Origin: Lotus japonicus
Taxonomy: Eukaryota > Streptophyta > Magnoliopsida > Fabales > Fabaceae
Length of the DNA: 64,000 bases
Direction: 5' to 3'
Assembly: GCF_012489685.1 (NCBI RefSeq)
Contig: NC_080041.1
Coordinates: 108,965,760-109,029,759, forward strand
How positions within the stretch are numbered: the first letter of the stretch is position 1; each line of letters starts with the position of its first letter. The translations under genes and the position numbers were made by a program. Of the stretch, positions 9,990 to 20,519 are shown piece by piece. The notes under the pieces are model-generated. The model saw nothing but the letters and a program-made list of their open reading frames with translations. It was not told the origin of the DNA and searched no databases.

Positions 9990-12561
9990 AAAGTTCTATA
10001 TATGGAACAAAGTAAATGTGATTGGCATGACCGGTTAGACCATCCCGAGTCTTATGATGCGAAAGTATATGAATTCATATGAGCACTCATCGAAGAACCT
10101 GAAGATTCTTCAATAAAATGAATTCTTATATCTTGTTCTCATGACCAATTAATAATTGGTAAAATATATGGGTTTGAATCCCGCATACTCTTGAGTATAT
10201 TAGATGCGATACATGTGCACGTATTCACTCTTTTTATGAGTCATTTAAGTATTGCATAAATTTATCGATGCATCGACTAAATGACCAAATATATGTCATC
10301 AACTCTCAATATTGATAGAGTGAAAATTTCAACCTTAATCAAGTTGGTAAATGACATGATTTTGAATATCTAGTTGCACATGTTCGTATTCAAATGATCT
10401 AGCTAATTTGTTTAATTAAACGCCTCATATTTATGGCTAGATAATTACATATGAGAACAAATAGCCTTATTTATGGACATGTGATTTTGCAATTAGCAGC
10501 ATTGACACGCATCAAGCCAATAATTCATTAGAATTCTCCCCATTGTAATTGGTTCATGGTCAGGAACCTAATATCTCTCAACTAAGAATTCTCAATGTGC
10601 ATTATATATTTTTAGTTGCTCCACCACAACACACTAAGGTGATACCACAAGGAAAGCTGAGATTATGTAATCAATTTGAGCCATTACCGATAGATATTTC
10701 ATATCTTACTTGTTGTTTCTCAGCATTAGGGGGAGATGAAATTAAGCAGCTCTGAAAATTTGTAAAGAATGCATATGTATACTCGCACTATGAACCAGAA
10801 GTTCAAAAGATGCATTCTCTGACCGAAAAGGAATTATTAAATTCCTTATATGCTGCAAATACCCTTCTCTAACTTAATATCCCAGTTGGAAAATTTATTA
10901 TTAGACTAAGGCATGCCTAAAACTTGGTTCAAAAAGATAGATCCTAGAGAAGGATGATGATCTTGTTGAGGAGGCAAACTATCTTCAAAAGTGTAGAGAC
11001 TACAAAAATGTTTATTCCTCCTGAAGAGGTTCAGATACCTGTAATTATTTATTTAAGAGATCTCATATGATTATGTCTCTACAAGTTAAAACAAGGAACC
11101 AAGAACATGAAGAATTGTCGACATGATGAAGTAGCGCTCAATATTAGAAATATGTGCGAGAATCTTGAACCCGAAAATGAATGGGTATGATTGGCCATAA
11201 ATAGAAAGAAGCAATTCATTTGCTGAATTTAAGGGTCGTTGGACCTCATGTCTATACCCTAAAAGTATAAAGATGATAAGGCTTAAAGAGTCTTTGTAGT
11301 AAAATGAAATAATGTTGTCATATTTAAGACACATGTGACAATAGTGGTGGATACTTGGAGTTACAACTTATTTGTATGGCTCACTTGAGATTGATATCTC
11401 TATAAAACTCCTTGAAGATTGTAAGATGCCTAAAGCACACAATTCATGTTCTCAACAATGAACAAATTACTAGATTGAAGCAATCTAGATGATTATTTGC
11501 TTAAGGACGGTCACAAAATGACTCAACCAACTCATGCATATTTATGATGAGATGTGAGATTGCTTATGTCATAATTAATGTTAATGACAATGATTAATTG
11601 AGACTCTAGAAGAGCTACTAAAGCTGTAGATTTGCTAAAGAAAGAATTTGAGATAAAATTGTTGAGAATGAAAATTTTGTTTAGCCTTATCAATTGAGTA
11701 TCTAAAGGCTGAGGTATTTATGTATCAAGGGACTTATATTGCAAAGGTATTAAAAGGAATCTATATGGACAAATCATGTTCATTGTGTACTCTATTGACT
11801 GTAAGGTCATTAAATGTAAATGAAGATCATTTTAGACCTTGAGAAAAGAATGAAGAATTACTTGGTCCTGAAGTACCATATCTTAGTGCTATCAGAGCAT
11901 TAATGTATCTTGCTAGTCATACTCGACTTGATATATCATTTGCTATTAACTTATTAGCAAGATATAGTTCTTCACCTACACGAAGACATTGGAATGGAAT
12001 AAAAAAAGTCTTTCGTTATCTTAAAGGCACAATGGATATGCGTTTATTTTTCCCCTATATGTCCAAGCTTGATCTAATTGGTTATGCAGATGCTGGATAT
12101 TTGTCTAAATATCTCAAACAGGTTACTTGTTTACATGTGGAGGAACAACCATTTCATGGAGATATGTGAAACAAACTATGATAGCCACCTCAGCTAACCA
12201 TGCAGGAATATTAGCATTACATGAGGCAAGACGAGAATACGTTTGGCTGAGATTCGTGATTCAATGAGTACTTGATATTGGTGATTTGTCCTCTGGAAAG
12301 ATGCCGCCAACAACTATATATGAAGATAATACTACATGCACTGCTCAATCAAAATAAGGATACATCAAGGGAGATGAGACAAAGCAAATATCACCGAAGC
12401 TCTTCTTCACTCATGATCTACAAAAGAACGGTGACATGGACATCCAACAAATTCGTTCAAGTGATAATTTAGCAGACTTATTTATGAAGGCTCTTCCAAC
12501 TACAACATTTGAAAAGCTTGTGCAGAATATGGGAGTTCGTCGGCTCAAAGATCTCAATTGA
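9990..12561 (+). pseudogene. Decayed copia pol (GAG-pre-integrase, integrase, RT/RNase H)
   Basis: Recognisable islands in order. Near 10015-10050 is W-H-D-R-L-D-H-P from the GAG-pre-integrase region. At 10549-10700 is G-Q-E-P-N-I-S-Q-L-R-I with A-P-P-Q, the integrase C-terminal neighbourhood. At 11866-12170 are Y-L-A-S-H-T-R-L-D-I-S-F-A-I-N-L-L-A-R-Y and I-K-K-V-F-R-Y-L-K-G-T, then Y-A-D-A-G-Y of RNase H. At 12470-12561 is the RNase H tail, ending near R-R-L-K-D-L-N before a stop. Frames shift and stops occur throughout, so no protein can be made. Confidence 0.85.
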
Positions 12562-12760
12562 AATGCATTGTACTCTTTTTTCCTTAACCGTGTTTTTTTC
12601 CCATTGGGTTTTTCATGGTAAGGTTTTTAATGAGGCAATGTACAAAGACGGACTATAGAATGATGTACTCTTTTTTCTTCACTAGGTTTTTATCCCACTG
12701 GGTTTTCCTAGTAAGGTTTTAATGAGGCACATTCTTAAGGGATGATCATCCAAGGGGGAG

Positions 12761-12959
12761 TGTTATGAATATTTGGATGCCCATCAGAGTTAGGAGTCCA
12801 TGGGTCAGGCTCACATGTATACTTGTTCAACACTCTAAACCTAATAGTATAAATACAAGGGAGTCTGCACCTAGCAGAGCATCTCCATCACACTATTTCT
12901 CTATCTTTTGTTCCTCTATTCTCCTCTCTTATTTAGTTGTTTACTCTTTATTCATAACA
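12761..12959 (+). repeat. Copia 3' LTR
   Basis: 199 bp, matching the 5' LTR except at four transitions (near positions 20, 32, 104 and 113 of the LTR). Followed by GTTAT. Confidence 0.95.
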
Positions 12960-12964
12960 GTTAT

Positions 12965-13289
12965 AAAATTTTCAAGTCAAAGGTAAAAAGAATATTTAAG
13001 TCACATGTTATTAAGAAATTAATCTTTCAAAAGTATAACACTAACTAATTGTTTGACCAAAGAGAAAGCAAATGTGAATAGATAAAAAGTCGTGACAAAA
13101 ATACTAAATTATTTAAGTTGTTTGGTTCGATAGAAAGGAGAAAATATAATATTACTTTTTGTCTGGATTGATTTTTCTATTCTGAAAATAAAAAATGTAA
13201 ATTATCATAATTTTTTAATATTTAAAATAAATATAATTAATTTCATTAGATTTTACATTTTTATTTATTATGATATGAGGGAAAACAAT
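12965..13289. other. AT-rich spacer
   Basis: No coding or repeat signal recognised. Confidence 0.5.
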
Positions 13290-13678
13290 ATCGGTTGGGA
13301 CCTGGAATGGCAGACGTGACGACGTTACGATGGAAAATTGCACGACTGCAGCTGCTGGAGTTGGATACGGTGGTGGTTGAATCTGATGCTCTGAATGTGG
13401 TGAACCAGTTCATCAAAGGGAGGGGTAAGGCAGAGTTGGAGCCGCTGATAAAGGGTTGTAGATTGTTAGCAGCTCAGATTCCTTCTTTCAGCTTACAATA
13501 TGCGCGACGAGAAGGTAATGAGGTGGCTCATATTTTAGCTTTGATGGCAGCGGAGAATCTGAACCGATGTTGGTGGGAGAATTTCTCTTTTCAAATCCAA
13601 ATTACGCTTTTAGCAGATATATTTTTTATTATAAATTTATAATCTAATGAAGTATTGCATTTTCCATTAAAAAAAATT
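13290..13678 (+). pseudogene. 5'-truncated LINE 3' end with RNase H-like (RVT_3) domain
   Basis: An open stretch (13295-13642) encodes a reverse-transcriptase-associated RNase H-like domain. It has V-V-V-E-S-D-A-L-N-V-V (second catalytic Asp region), then Y-A-R-R-E-G-N-E-V-A-H-I-L-A. It ends with a short 3' tail and an A-run, AATGAAGTATTGCATTTTCC then A's, of the kind seen at plant LINE 3' ends. The N-terminal part of the domain and all upstream pol are absent, so this is a truncated insertion. Confidence 0.7.
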
Positions 13679-14479
13679 GATTTTAGTCTCTCATTAAACA
13701 CATGGGCGTGCGATATCACCAACACACGGGCAAGTCAGCAGAGCTCTCTCTCAATCTTTCATTCAAAGGACTAAAACTAAGGTATTTTTTCTAAACACAT
13801 GGACTTTTTACAACTTTAACTTAATGGGTGATAAAAACAAAAATTCGATACATTTACACGAGGACATGGATAAAAACATAGTTACATGAAAATAAAATTA
13901 AGAATAACTTATTCTATATGCTAAGTGTCATCGATTAGTTGTAAATAATTTTCCTACAAAAAAGAGGAGATAGGGTTCCGTGGTTTACTTCGAACTCAAA
14001 GGTAGGATGAGAAGGAAGTTAATAGCACAAATTAATGCACTGTTTAGGTTTATCTTTTTTTTTTTTACACTATTTAAGTTTGCCTAGTTGAATTCTTTTT
14101 TTCTATATTTTTCTTTATTTATTTGTTATTATTTGAATACTTAATTTAAATTTGAAAACTAAAATAACTTACAATGATATTTAAATTTATTTCTAAAAAA
14201 ATCAATGTGAAAAACCAGTATAATTTGGTCGAAATTGGATACAACCAATGTAATTAAACTGGTATAAACTAGTTAAAACCGGTCATGATTTAAAATTTTC
14301 CATATTCCATTTTAATAATATATATATATATATAAATACAAATATAAAGTATAATGCCAAGTTAGAATTTTTTAGACAATAAATCAAGCTTAATGCTAAA
14401 AAAAAACAAAAGAGAACAAAAAACACACACATACTACTTCTCTCAGACACATACCCGTTATAATTAGCTAAAAGAAGCT
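13679..14479. other. Spacer with simple AT repeats
   Basis: AT-rich spacer. A short CCGG-type stretch, AAACTGGTATAAACTAGTTAAAACCGG (14249-14284), recalls the element at 2290-3190, and (AT)n occurs near 14320. No gene is seen. Confidence 0.45.
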
Positions 14480-15299
14480 AATCAAACCCAATAAGAGAAT
14501 TGTGAAAGATCACCAAAGGAAGATCTTGATTAGCACATATCTTAGCTATCAAGTCCGCACAAGTGTTACCTACTCTCAAAGTATGAACTGCAAAAACACT
14601 TTAATCCAAAGCCAACAACTTCTATGTGTCCCAAACCAAAACAACAAAATTGTGATTCAAAGAAGGCTCACTAGCCCAAGCAAGCTTCAAACATTCAAAG
14701 ATAACAATAAGCTCCATGCCCATGATTTATGCATTACACCTAACTCGAAAAATCCCACACATGACTGACCAAGATGATCGTGAATGCATCCACCACACTC
14801 AACGCGATTTGAACAATAGAAGTAGCTACTGTCCACATTGAGCTTAACTTGTGGAGAGCTCATAGCCAACCACTTCACCAATCTAACCTCCTAATTGGCG
14901 TGCTAGGGGATGGCGATAAAAACTACCTGAATGTCCCACACCAATGAGACAATGTTGGCAACAATAATCTCTAGTCGCAAGTTGATATTCTTAATGCAAA
15001 ACAAATTATGCATCCTCCAAACCCACCAAAGGGTAGCTAGTGACCAAGGATTTGATCCACACAACATCAACACTAACCGACCCTGGATATCAGAGGTCAA
15101 TAACTCAAGGTCAAAACCCAATGGAACCCATACTACACGCGCATGGACATAGCTTGTAAGACAATGCATCACTGTGTCATCTTCATCACAACATCTCAAA
15201 CACAAATTAGAAGCTGATAAGCCCCTACAATGTCTTAACGCATTCACCGAGTTCGAGTTTGTGCAGGTCAACCAAATAAGCATAATAAGCATGATAATA
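14480..15299 (-). pseudogene. LINE pol remnant (zf-RVT and RNase H-like), interrupted by Helitron
   Basis: The minus strand from 15299 encodes a zinc-binding reverse-transcriptase domain (zf-RVT): I-W-L-T-C ... N-A-L-R-H-C-R-G, then L-C-L-R-C-C-D-E-D-D-T-V-M-H-C-L. A W-W-V-W-R-M-H-N linker follows. After a break, an RNase H-like domain shows V-K-L-N-V-D-S-S (14881-14690) and later R-V-G-N-T-C-A-D-L-I-A-K (about 14530). Stops and frameshifts make it non-functional. Its upstream part resumes at 20455-20519 beyond the Helitron. Confidence 0.8.
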
Positions 15300-15303
15300 C
15301 TAG

Positions 15304-15332
15304 CGGGATTACCCGTGCAGGGCACGAGTGAC
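15304..15332 (-). other. Helitron 3'-terminal hairpin (minus strand)
   Basis: An eight-pair stem with one G-U pair and a three-base loop just inside CTAG. Nearly the same as the plus-strand Helitron hairpin at 27118-27134. Confidence 0.85.
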
Positions 15333-15689
15333 TTTTGTTATTTACAATTTAAATTTCATGTAATATTATGTTTTGTATATTTTTAGTAAATATATTTTAA
15401 TTTTAACAATTGTTTCAACTATATGTTCTTAATAGTGATAATTATGTATTAATCTACCACAACTTTTTACTTATAAATTTTTAATTATTTAAATATGAAA
15501 AAAATTAAATATTTTAAATTATAAGATTTAAATTCACTCAAATTTTTATATATGCATTAAATCAGTATTTTAATTTTTTTATACATGTTTAATTATTAAT
15601 ATTTGATTGATTATTTTTCATATCAATGTTTCTATTTATAATAGCAATAACACTAATAATAATATATATATTTTGATTCAAAATGTTGG

Positions 15690-15870
15690 GTGAATGTGCA
15701 TTTCCTTAAGGGATTTCGCTTAGGCTTCTGGTCCGGGTTCGATCCCCTCTAAGGGAAAATATAATACATTTGTGGTCAGGGACATTACTACCGTATCCCG
15801 AGCCAGATTAGTCACGTGGGGCTCTTTTCCCCTGTGGTGACTGGTGGCCAAAGGACAAAAAAAAAAAACA
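15690..15870 (+). mobile_element. tRNA-related SINE-like element, copy 2 (plus)
   Basis: Reads a B-box-like GGGTTCGATCCCC (15737-15749), then ATACATTTGTGGTCAGGGAC, GCCAGATTAGTCACGTGGG, GTGGTGACTGGTGGCCAAAG and a poly-A run of 12. Matches the minus-strand copy at 2075-2225. Nested in the minus-strand Helitron. Confidence 0.65.
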
Positions 15871-16252
15871 TGTAACAACAAAATGAAACCCCACTTCTAA
15901 TAAAACTCAAATCAAATCATAGGAGAAAATCGCCAGATTAAATAAACCAAAATAATAGATAATTTACGAAAATTATTTAGATCCAGAGGCTTCTCTTATT
16001 TTTGAATAAACTCTCATGTGACTATTACTTTTAAGTTTGAACTCGTTCCTCTTTTTTGTCCTTGGCTCTTCGATCATACCTTTGGTAACCACCGCCTACC
16101 AGGGACGATGGAGGAAAAATTCATTTTATCAATCCAAGCAGATAAATTGAAGGATGTTCGTCTTTCCCCTTCATGATTTAATAAAGGGGTGAAACAATAT
16201 ATGATGGTGAATAAAAAATGGATGAATAAGTAAATAATAGGATCATGAAATA

Positions 16253-16806
16253 GGGGTGTTCATAACCGAACCAAACCAATTAAAACCGCTCAAATCGATT
16301 CAAAAAAACCAAAAACTGAAAAACCGAAAATAGCAAAAACCAATATTTACGCTAATGGATCGGATTGGTTTTCAGTTCCCATGTTCTAAATCGTACCGAT
16401 CCAAACCAAACCGAAAGTATTTATTTATTTAAATTTTGACATACATAATTACCCATTTAACCATACTTATAATATTTTATTCCATGTATACCCAAACCTT
16501 TACAGTAATGTGTTTAACATTTTCCAAGTTAGGAGACATATGTCTTCTTTTCATTCAGCGAAAGTGAAACATATCAGTGCGTACATAATTCATTTCTTAC
16601 AGTATTGATGTTAGTGTTAAGCATGATATCTTGTCTCTGTAACTTTTACAGTGCTTCTTGTTTTATGATTTTATTTTCTATTTTGTTATGTATTTCAAGA
16701 TTTTTACTTTCTTTGAAAAACTGAAATCCAATCCAATCCAAACCGATAAAAATTGGATCGGATTTGAAAAAAAAAAAATTGGGTAATTAAATTATAAAAC
16801 CGAAAC
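16253..16806. repeat. Repeat with CCAAACC/CCAATCC ends inside Helitron
   Basis: Begins AGGGGTGTTCATAACCGAACC and ends with CCAATCCAATCCAAACCGAT and TTGGATCGGATTTG, giving inverted-repeat-like ends around an AT-rich core. A similar sequence occurs near 38550-38720 and 39470-39570. Class not determined. Confidence 0.45.
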
Positions 16807-17260
16807 GATTGATAAATTATTTTTCTCTATAGTTGTTTCAAATGAAAGAAAAATTGAAGGTGAAAGTTCCTTATCATGAAATTGAATAAAGAATTGAGAA
16901 ACAGAAAAATGAAAGGGAGGAAATAGAGGAGTATGAAAAATATGGAAGAAAGTTGAAAATACTTACCATGGAGTAGACGAACGGAGAAAATAACAGGATG
17001 GGTTTTTTTCATAAGAAATTTCAAAGATGGGAGGAAGAAGTATAAGATGAATAGGAAATGGAGGAAAATGAAAGTCCTTGCCTTGTTTTCGAGGAGGTAT
17101 GCACAAAAGGATGCTGAAATATTTTGATTTATTAATGTTTAATTTTTTCCTAAAATAAAATAATCATTATTGGTCAATGAAAAATTAATCAGAAATTAAA
17201 CATATCAACAAAATTATTTGTATTAAATGTTCTAAGGATTCATTAATTAAATTATATCAA
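16807..17260. repeat. 454-bp direct duplication, copy 1
   Basis: From GATTGATAAATTATTTTTCTC to ATTAAATTATATCAA. Nearly identical to 17391-17844, with few substitutions and single-base indels. A 130-bp spacer separates the copies. An MKK-THP open frame occurs on the minus strand in both copies, but no protein family is recognised. Confidence 0.9.
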
Positions 17261-17390
17261 AATGTTATAGATTAAATAAATAATGTGAGAAATGTCTCAA
17301 AAGAGCAAATGAATTCTCTAACCAATGCACATGTATAGCAAAATTAATTATTTTTGCATTAAGATAAAATTAAAGCATTACCTAACACAT

Positions 17391-17844
17391 GATTGATAAA
17401 TTATTTTTCTCTATAATTGTTTCAAATGAAAGAAAATTGAAGGTGAAAGTTGCTTAACATGAAATTGAATAAAGAATTGAGAAACAGAAAAAATGAAAGG
17501 GAGGAAAGAGAGGAGTATGAAAAATATGGAAGAAAGTTGAAAATACTTACCATGTAGCAGACGAACGGAGAGAAAAACATGATGGGTTTTTTTCATAAGA
17601 AATTCTAAAGATGGGAGGAAGAAGTATAAGTTGAATAGGAAATGGAGGAAAATGAAAGTCCTTACCTTGTTTTCGAGGAGGTATGCACAAAATGATGCTG
17701 AAATATTTTGATTTATTTATGCTTAATTTTTTCCTAAAATAAAATATTCATTATTGGTCAGTGAAAAATTAATCAGAAATTAAACATATCAACAAAATTA
17801 TTTGTATTAAATGTTCTAAGGATTCATTAATTAAATTATATCAA
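17391..17844. repeat. 454-bp direct duplication, copy 2
   Basis: Second copy of the segment at 16807-17260, same orientation and length. Confidence 0.9.
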
Positions 17845-18780
17845 TTTAATTTCGAAAATGTGGAATATTTCATTTTTGAAATTTCAATTCTTTAATTAAT
17901 CTTGTCTAATTTAATTAATTTTTTTCGTTATTTCTTACAAATTATTTCATTGTTCCAATAAATTATCAATTCTTGAGCATCAAGGTTTTTAAAAATTGAA
18001 TTTCAAAAGACAATTAATTATACTCATTAATTGTAGGAATTAATTAGAGCCATTAATTTCAATTATAAGAAATCAAAATTGTAGTATCCAAAATAGGAAT
18101 ATTTATTCAATTGCAAAATTTTCGAAAAATTAAAAAAAAAATGATGCTAAATTTTTTTTAAAAATATATTTATTTTATTTTCAAAAAATTATTTGCTCAT
18201 CACACTCATTTTACAACTAATCTAGTAATAATTAGATTTTAAACGATTACTATAGTAAAGGAAATTCGAATTTCAAAAAAATTAATTTATATTTTAAAAT
18301 CATTTTAACCATAATATTAAAGAAAAAAAATAAATGATTTTTAGAAAAATAAAAATTAAAAGATCCAATATTTATTTCTATTTGAAATAATTACGAATAT
18401 TTATTATAACTATTTAGAATATTGTTAATTAAAATAAAGGGATTGCAATTATTTTTATGAATTGTATTTTCAAATTTGTAATATTTTTTAAAAATATTTG
18501 ATTTATCTTAAAACATAATTTCAGGGAAAATAAAAATTTAATTTTTTTTAATCAGAATTGATTATTTTCAAAAAGTTTAAATCTAATTATGAATTTTTAA
18601 TAATGGATGAAATGAAATAGGTTTAGAGATGTTCATGTATTGTATCATGTTTTCGAAAATATGGAGGGGGCAGAAAATAATATTATTTGGAATTATATCC
18701 TTACTTTGATAGTTTTTATAAGTATTACTTATGTTTTATTCTTAATAAAGATTTTACCTATATTAAACTTAGCAATTAAT

Positions 18781-18901
18781 GTGACAAAAAAAGTGGAAAT
18801 ATATTTTTTTGTTTTGGAAGGAAAATGAATTACTTAAGAGGAGACATGTGGCATAGGTCTTTTAGAAGAAAACCTTCTTTTCATATATATATAGATATAG
18901 A
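18781..18901 (-). repeat. Helitron 5'-end module 1 (innermost)
   Basis: About 120 bp from GTGACAAAAAAAGTGGAA through ACATGTGGCATAGG to TCATATATATATAGATATAGA. The minus strand starts with TC after host-like A at 18902. The plus sequence just beyond (TTGAAAAATTAAAA) has no Helitron 3' hairpin or CTAG. Confidence 0.85.
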
Positions 18902-18902
18902 T

Positions 18903-19400
18903 TGAAAAATTAAAATAACATTTACGTTGAAAATTAAATTAAAAAGGATTTAAATTAATTTTATTTTCTGATTTTTTATTATTTTTGTTCTATTTTCGAA
19001 TTCAATTTTTTTTTTATTATATTAGATATATTTTCAAATAAAATTCCTAGTAAAGGTTACATAAAAAATTGAAATTAAAATCAATATTAAATATTGAAAA
19101 TCTGTACTTTCGAAACAGATGAAAAATTAAAATAATAATTACGTTGAAAATTAAATTAAGAAGTATTTTTTCTGATTTTGATTATTATTTTTTATTTTCG
19201 AATTTAATTTTTCTTATCATATTTGTAATGTTTCCAAATATAATTCCAAGTAAAGGTTATATAAAAAATCGAAATTAAATATTAAATATTAAAAAATTAA
19301 AACATTAATTGTTGTGATAATTCAATTAAAAAGGATTTAAAATATTTTTGAACTTTTAAATAAAGGTTACATAAAAATTGGAATTACATTAAATGATATT
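18903..19400. repeat. Diverged tandem repeats between 5' modules 1 and 2
   Basis: Two to three copies of a unit of about 170-220 bp containing GAAAAATTAAAATAA, TTACGTTGAAAATTAAATTAA and AAAGGTTACATAAAAA, at about 18903, 19120 and 19290. AT-rich and non-coding. Confidence 0.6.
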
Positions 19401-19427
19401 AAATAGGGTGAGTCATGATTGGATGTT

Positions 19428-19546
19428 GTGACAAAAAAGTAGAATGAATATTTTTTTTCTTAGAGAGAAAATGGATGAATATGGAGGTGCCATGTGTCAT
19501 AGATCTTCTAGACTAAACCTTATTTTCACATATATATAGATATAGA
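19428..19546 (-). repeat. Helitron 5'-end module 2
   Basis: About 119 bp with GTGACAAAAAAGTAGAATG, CCATGTGTCATAG and CACATATATATAGATATAGA. Same order and spacing as modules 1 and 3. Confidence 0.85.
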
Positions 19547-20335
19547 TTTTTGGAATATTCCATTTCTTGGAGAAAAAATTCCAGAATATGCTCTAACTTT
19601 TTGGATCAAATAGGATAATAAGGTCCGCTAATGGAAAAAACCTTGGAAATTTGTTTAGTAATGAAATGTTTATTAATGATGTGTGTCTCACATATAAATT
19701 ATTTGTTTGATTTGTAGAAGTTTTAGCAAAAAAAAAAAGCAAAATTTTTAAAAATCATGATGCTGGAAAAAAAAATATTTATTTGATTTGAAAACATTCA
19801 TTTTCTCATCTAAGTAAACCAACAACCAATAATATTAATTAGATTTTCAACAATTATTATAATGAAGAAAGTTAAATTTCAAATGTAAAATTAATATAAT
19901 ATTTCCTTCCAATATATTTTTTAAAAAATTTAAATATATTTTTTAAAAACATGTTAAAGACATAAATTATAGGTTAGGAAATAATGATAGTTTAAATTAA
20001 TAGTTTCAATATTTATTATCAACATTGCTGTTGGAGTTGAACAAACAAAGGATTCCAATTTTTGTTGTGTATTATATTTTTTAATTTGTAATAAAAAAAA
20101 TAATGTTAGATTTATTTTTAAAATAATTTCAAGTAATTTTTATATTTAAAATTTAAAAAGTGAGAAAAAGATTTCGAAATAATCATTTTTTTTTGAAATA
20201 GATTTCGTAATATTACTTGAATTGTCACAAACTTTCAAAAATATAATATTTAAAAATATACATTCAAGTGTATCATATAGGATAAAGAATTATTAATAAT
20301 AAATGAAATTAAATAGGTGAGAGATGAAATATGTT

Positions 20336-20453
20336 GTAACAAAAAAGTGGGATGTCTTTTTTTTTCTTGAAGGGAAATTGGAAGAATTTGGGGGTGCCAT
20401 GTGGCATAGGCTTCTAGAAGGAAACATTATTTTCATATATATATAGATTAAGA
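20336..20453 (-). repeat. Helitron 5'-end module 3 (outermost, at host junction)
   Basis: About 118 bp with GTAACAAAAAAGTGGGATG, GCCATGTGGCATAGG and TCATATATATATAGATTAAGA. Its outer A (20454) joins the LINE coding sequence. A longer stretch, about 19720-20335, also matches 18114-18780 (for example ATGATGCT, then AATTAGATTTT), so more than the tip is duplicated. Confidence 0.85.
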
Positions 20454-20454
20454 T

Positions 20455-20519
20455 GTGACTTGAGTTTCCAAACCTCCACCACAGACCTGAATTATTATTT
20501 TATATTTGTTTATAACTAA
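20455..20519 (-). pseudogene. Upstream part of the LINE zf-RVT frame
   Basis: The minus strand reads F-R-S-V-V-E-V-W-K-L-K-S-H up to the Helitron border and continues in frame at 15299 with I-I-M-L-I. W-K-L-K is typical of the segment before the zf-RVT cysteines. Upstream of this the frame has stops. Confidence 0.65.

Larger units (their letters stand above)
7052..12959 (+). mobile_element. Ty1-copia LTR retrotransposon, pol decayed (5908 bp)
   Basis: Two 199-bp LTRs start TGTTATGAAT and end ATTCATAACA, and are flanked by the target duplication GTTAT (7047-7051 and 12960-12964). The sequence after the 5' LTR, CGTTATCAGCACGA, is of the kind found behind copia LTRs. A polypurine tract, CAAGGGGGAG (12751-12760), abuts the 3' LTR. 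The internal order of integrase remnants, then reverse transcriptase/RNase H, fits Ty1-copia. No intact gag or pol frame remains. LTRs differ at four positions, all transitions. Inserted between the 167-aa gene and a LINE tail. Confidence 0.95.
15300..20453 (-). mobile_element. Helitron, minus strand, with three successive 5' ends
   Basis: Reading the minus strand, the 3' end (15300) is a short hairpin, ACTCGTGC-cct-GCACGGGT, followed seven bases on by CTAG and host T (15299). This is the Helitron 3' signature. The outermost 5' end is TC at 20453 after host A (20454), beginning TCTTAATCTATATATATATG. Two more ends of the same type lie inside at 19546 and 18901, both beginning TCTATATCTATATATAT. 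Joining host A and T at the outer borders restores the LINE frame. No Rep or helicase frame is present, so it is non-autonomous. It contains a SINE, an older repeat and a 454-bp tandem duplication. Confidence 0.85.

Noticed and set aside
15737..15749. tRNA gene (B-box GGGTTCGATCCCC)
   Set aside because: No cloverleaf can be drawn around it and a second copy of the whole block exists at 2075-2225, so it is a SINE-like repeat.
18640..18828. 62-codon frame with hydrophobic residues
   Set aside because: AT-rich Helitron sequence; apparent membrane character comes from T-rich codons.
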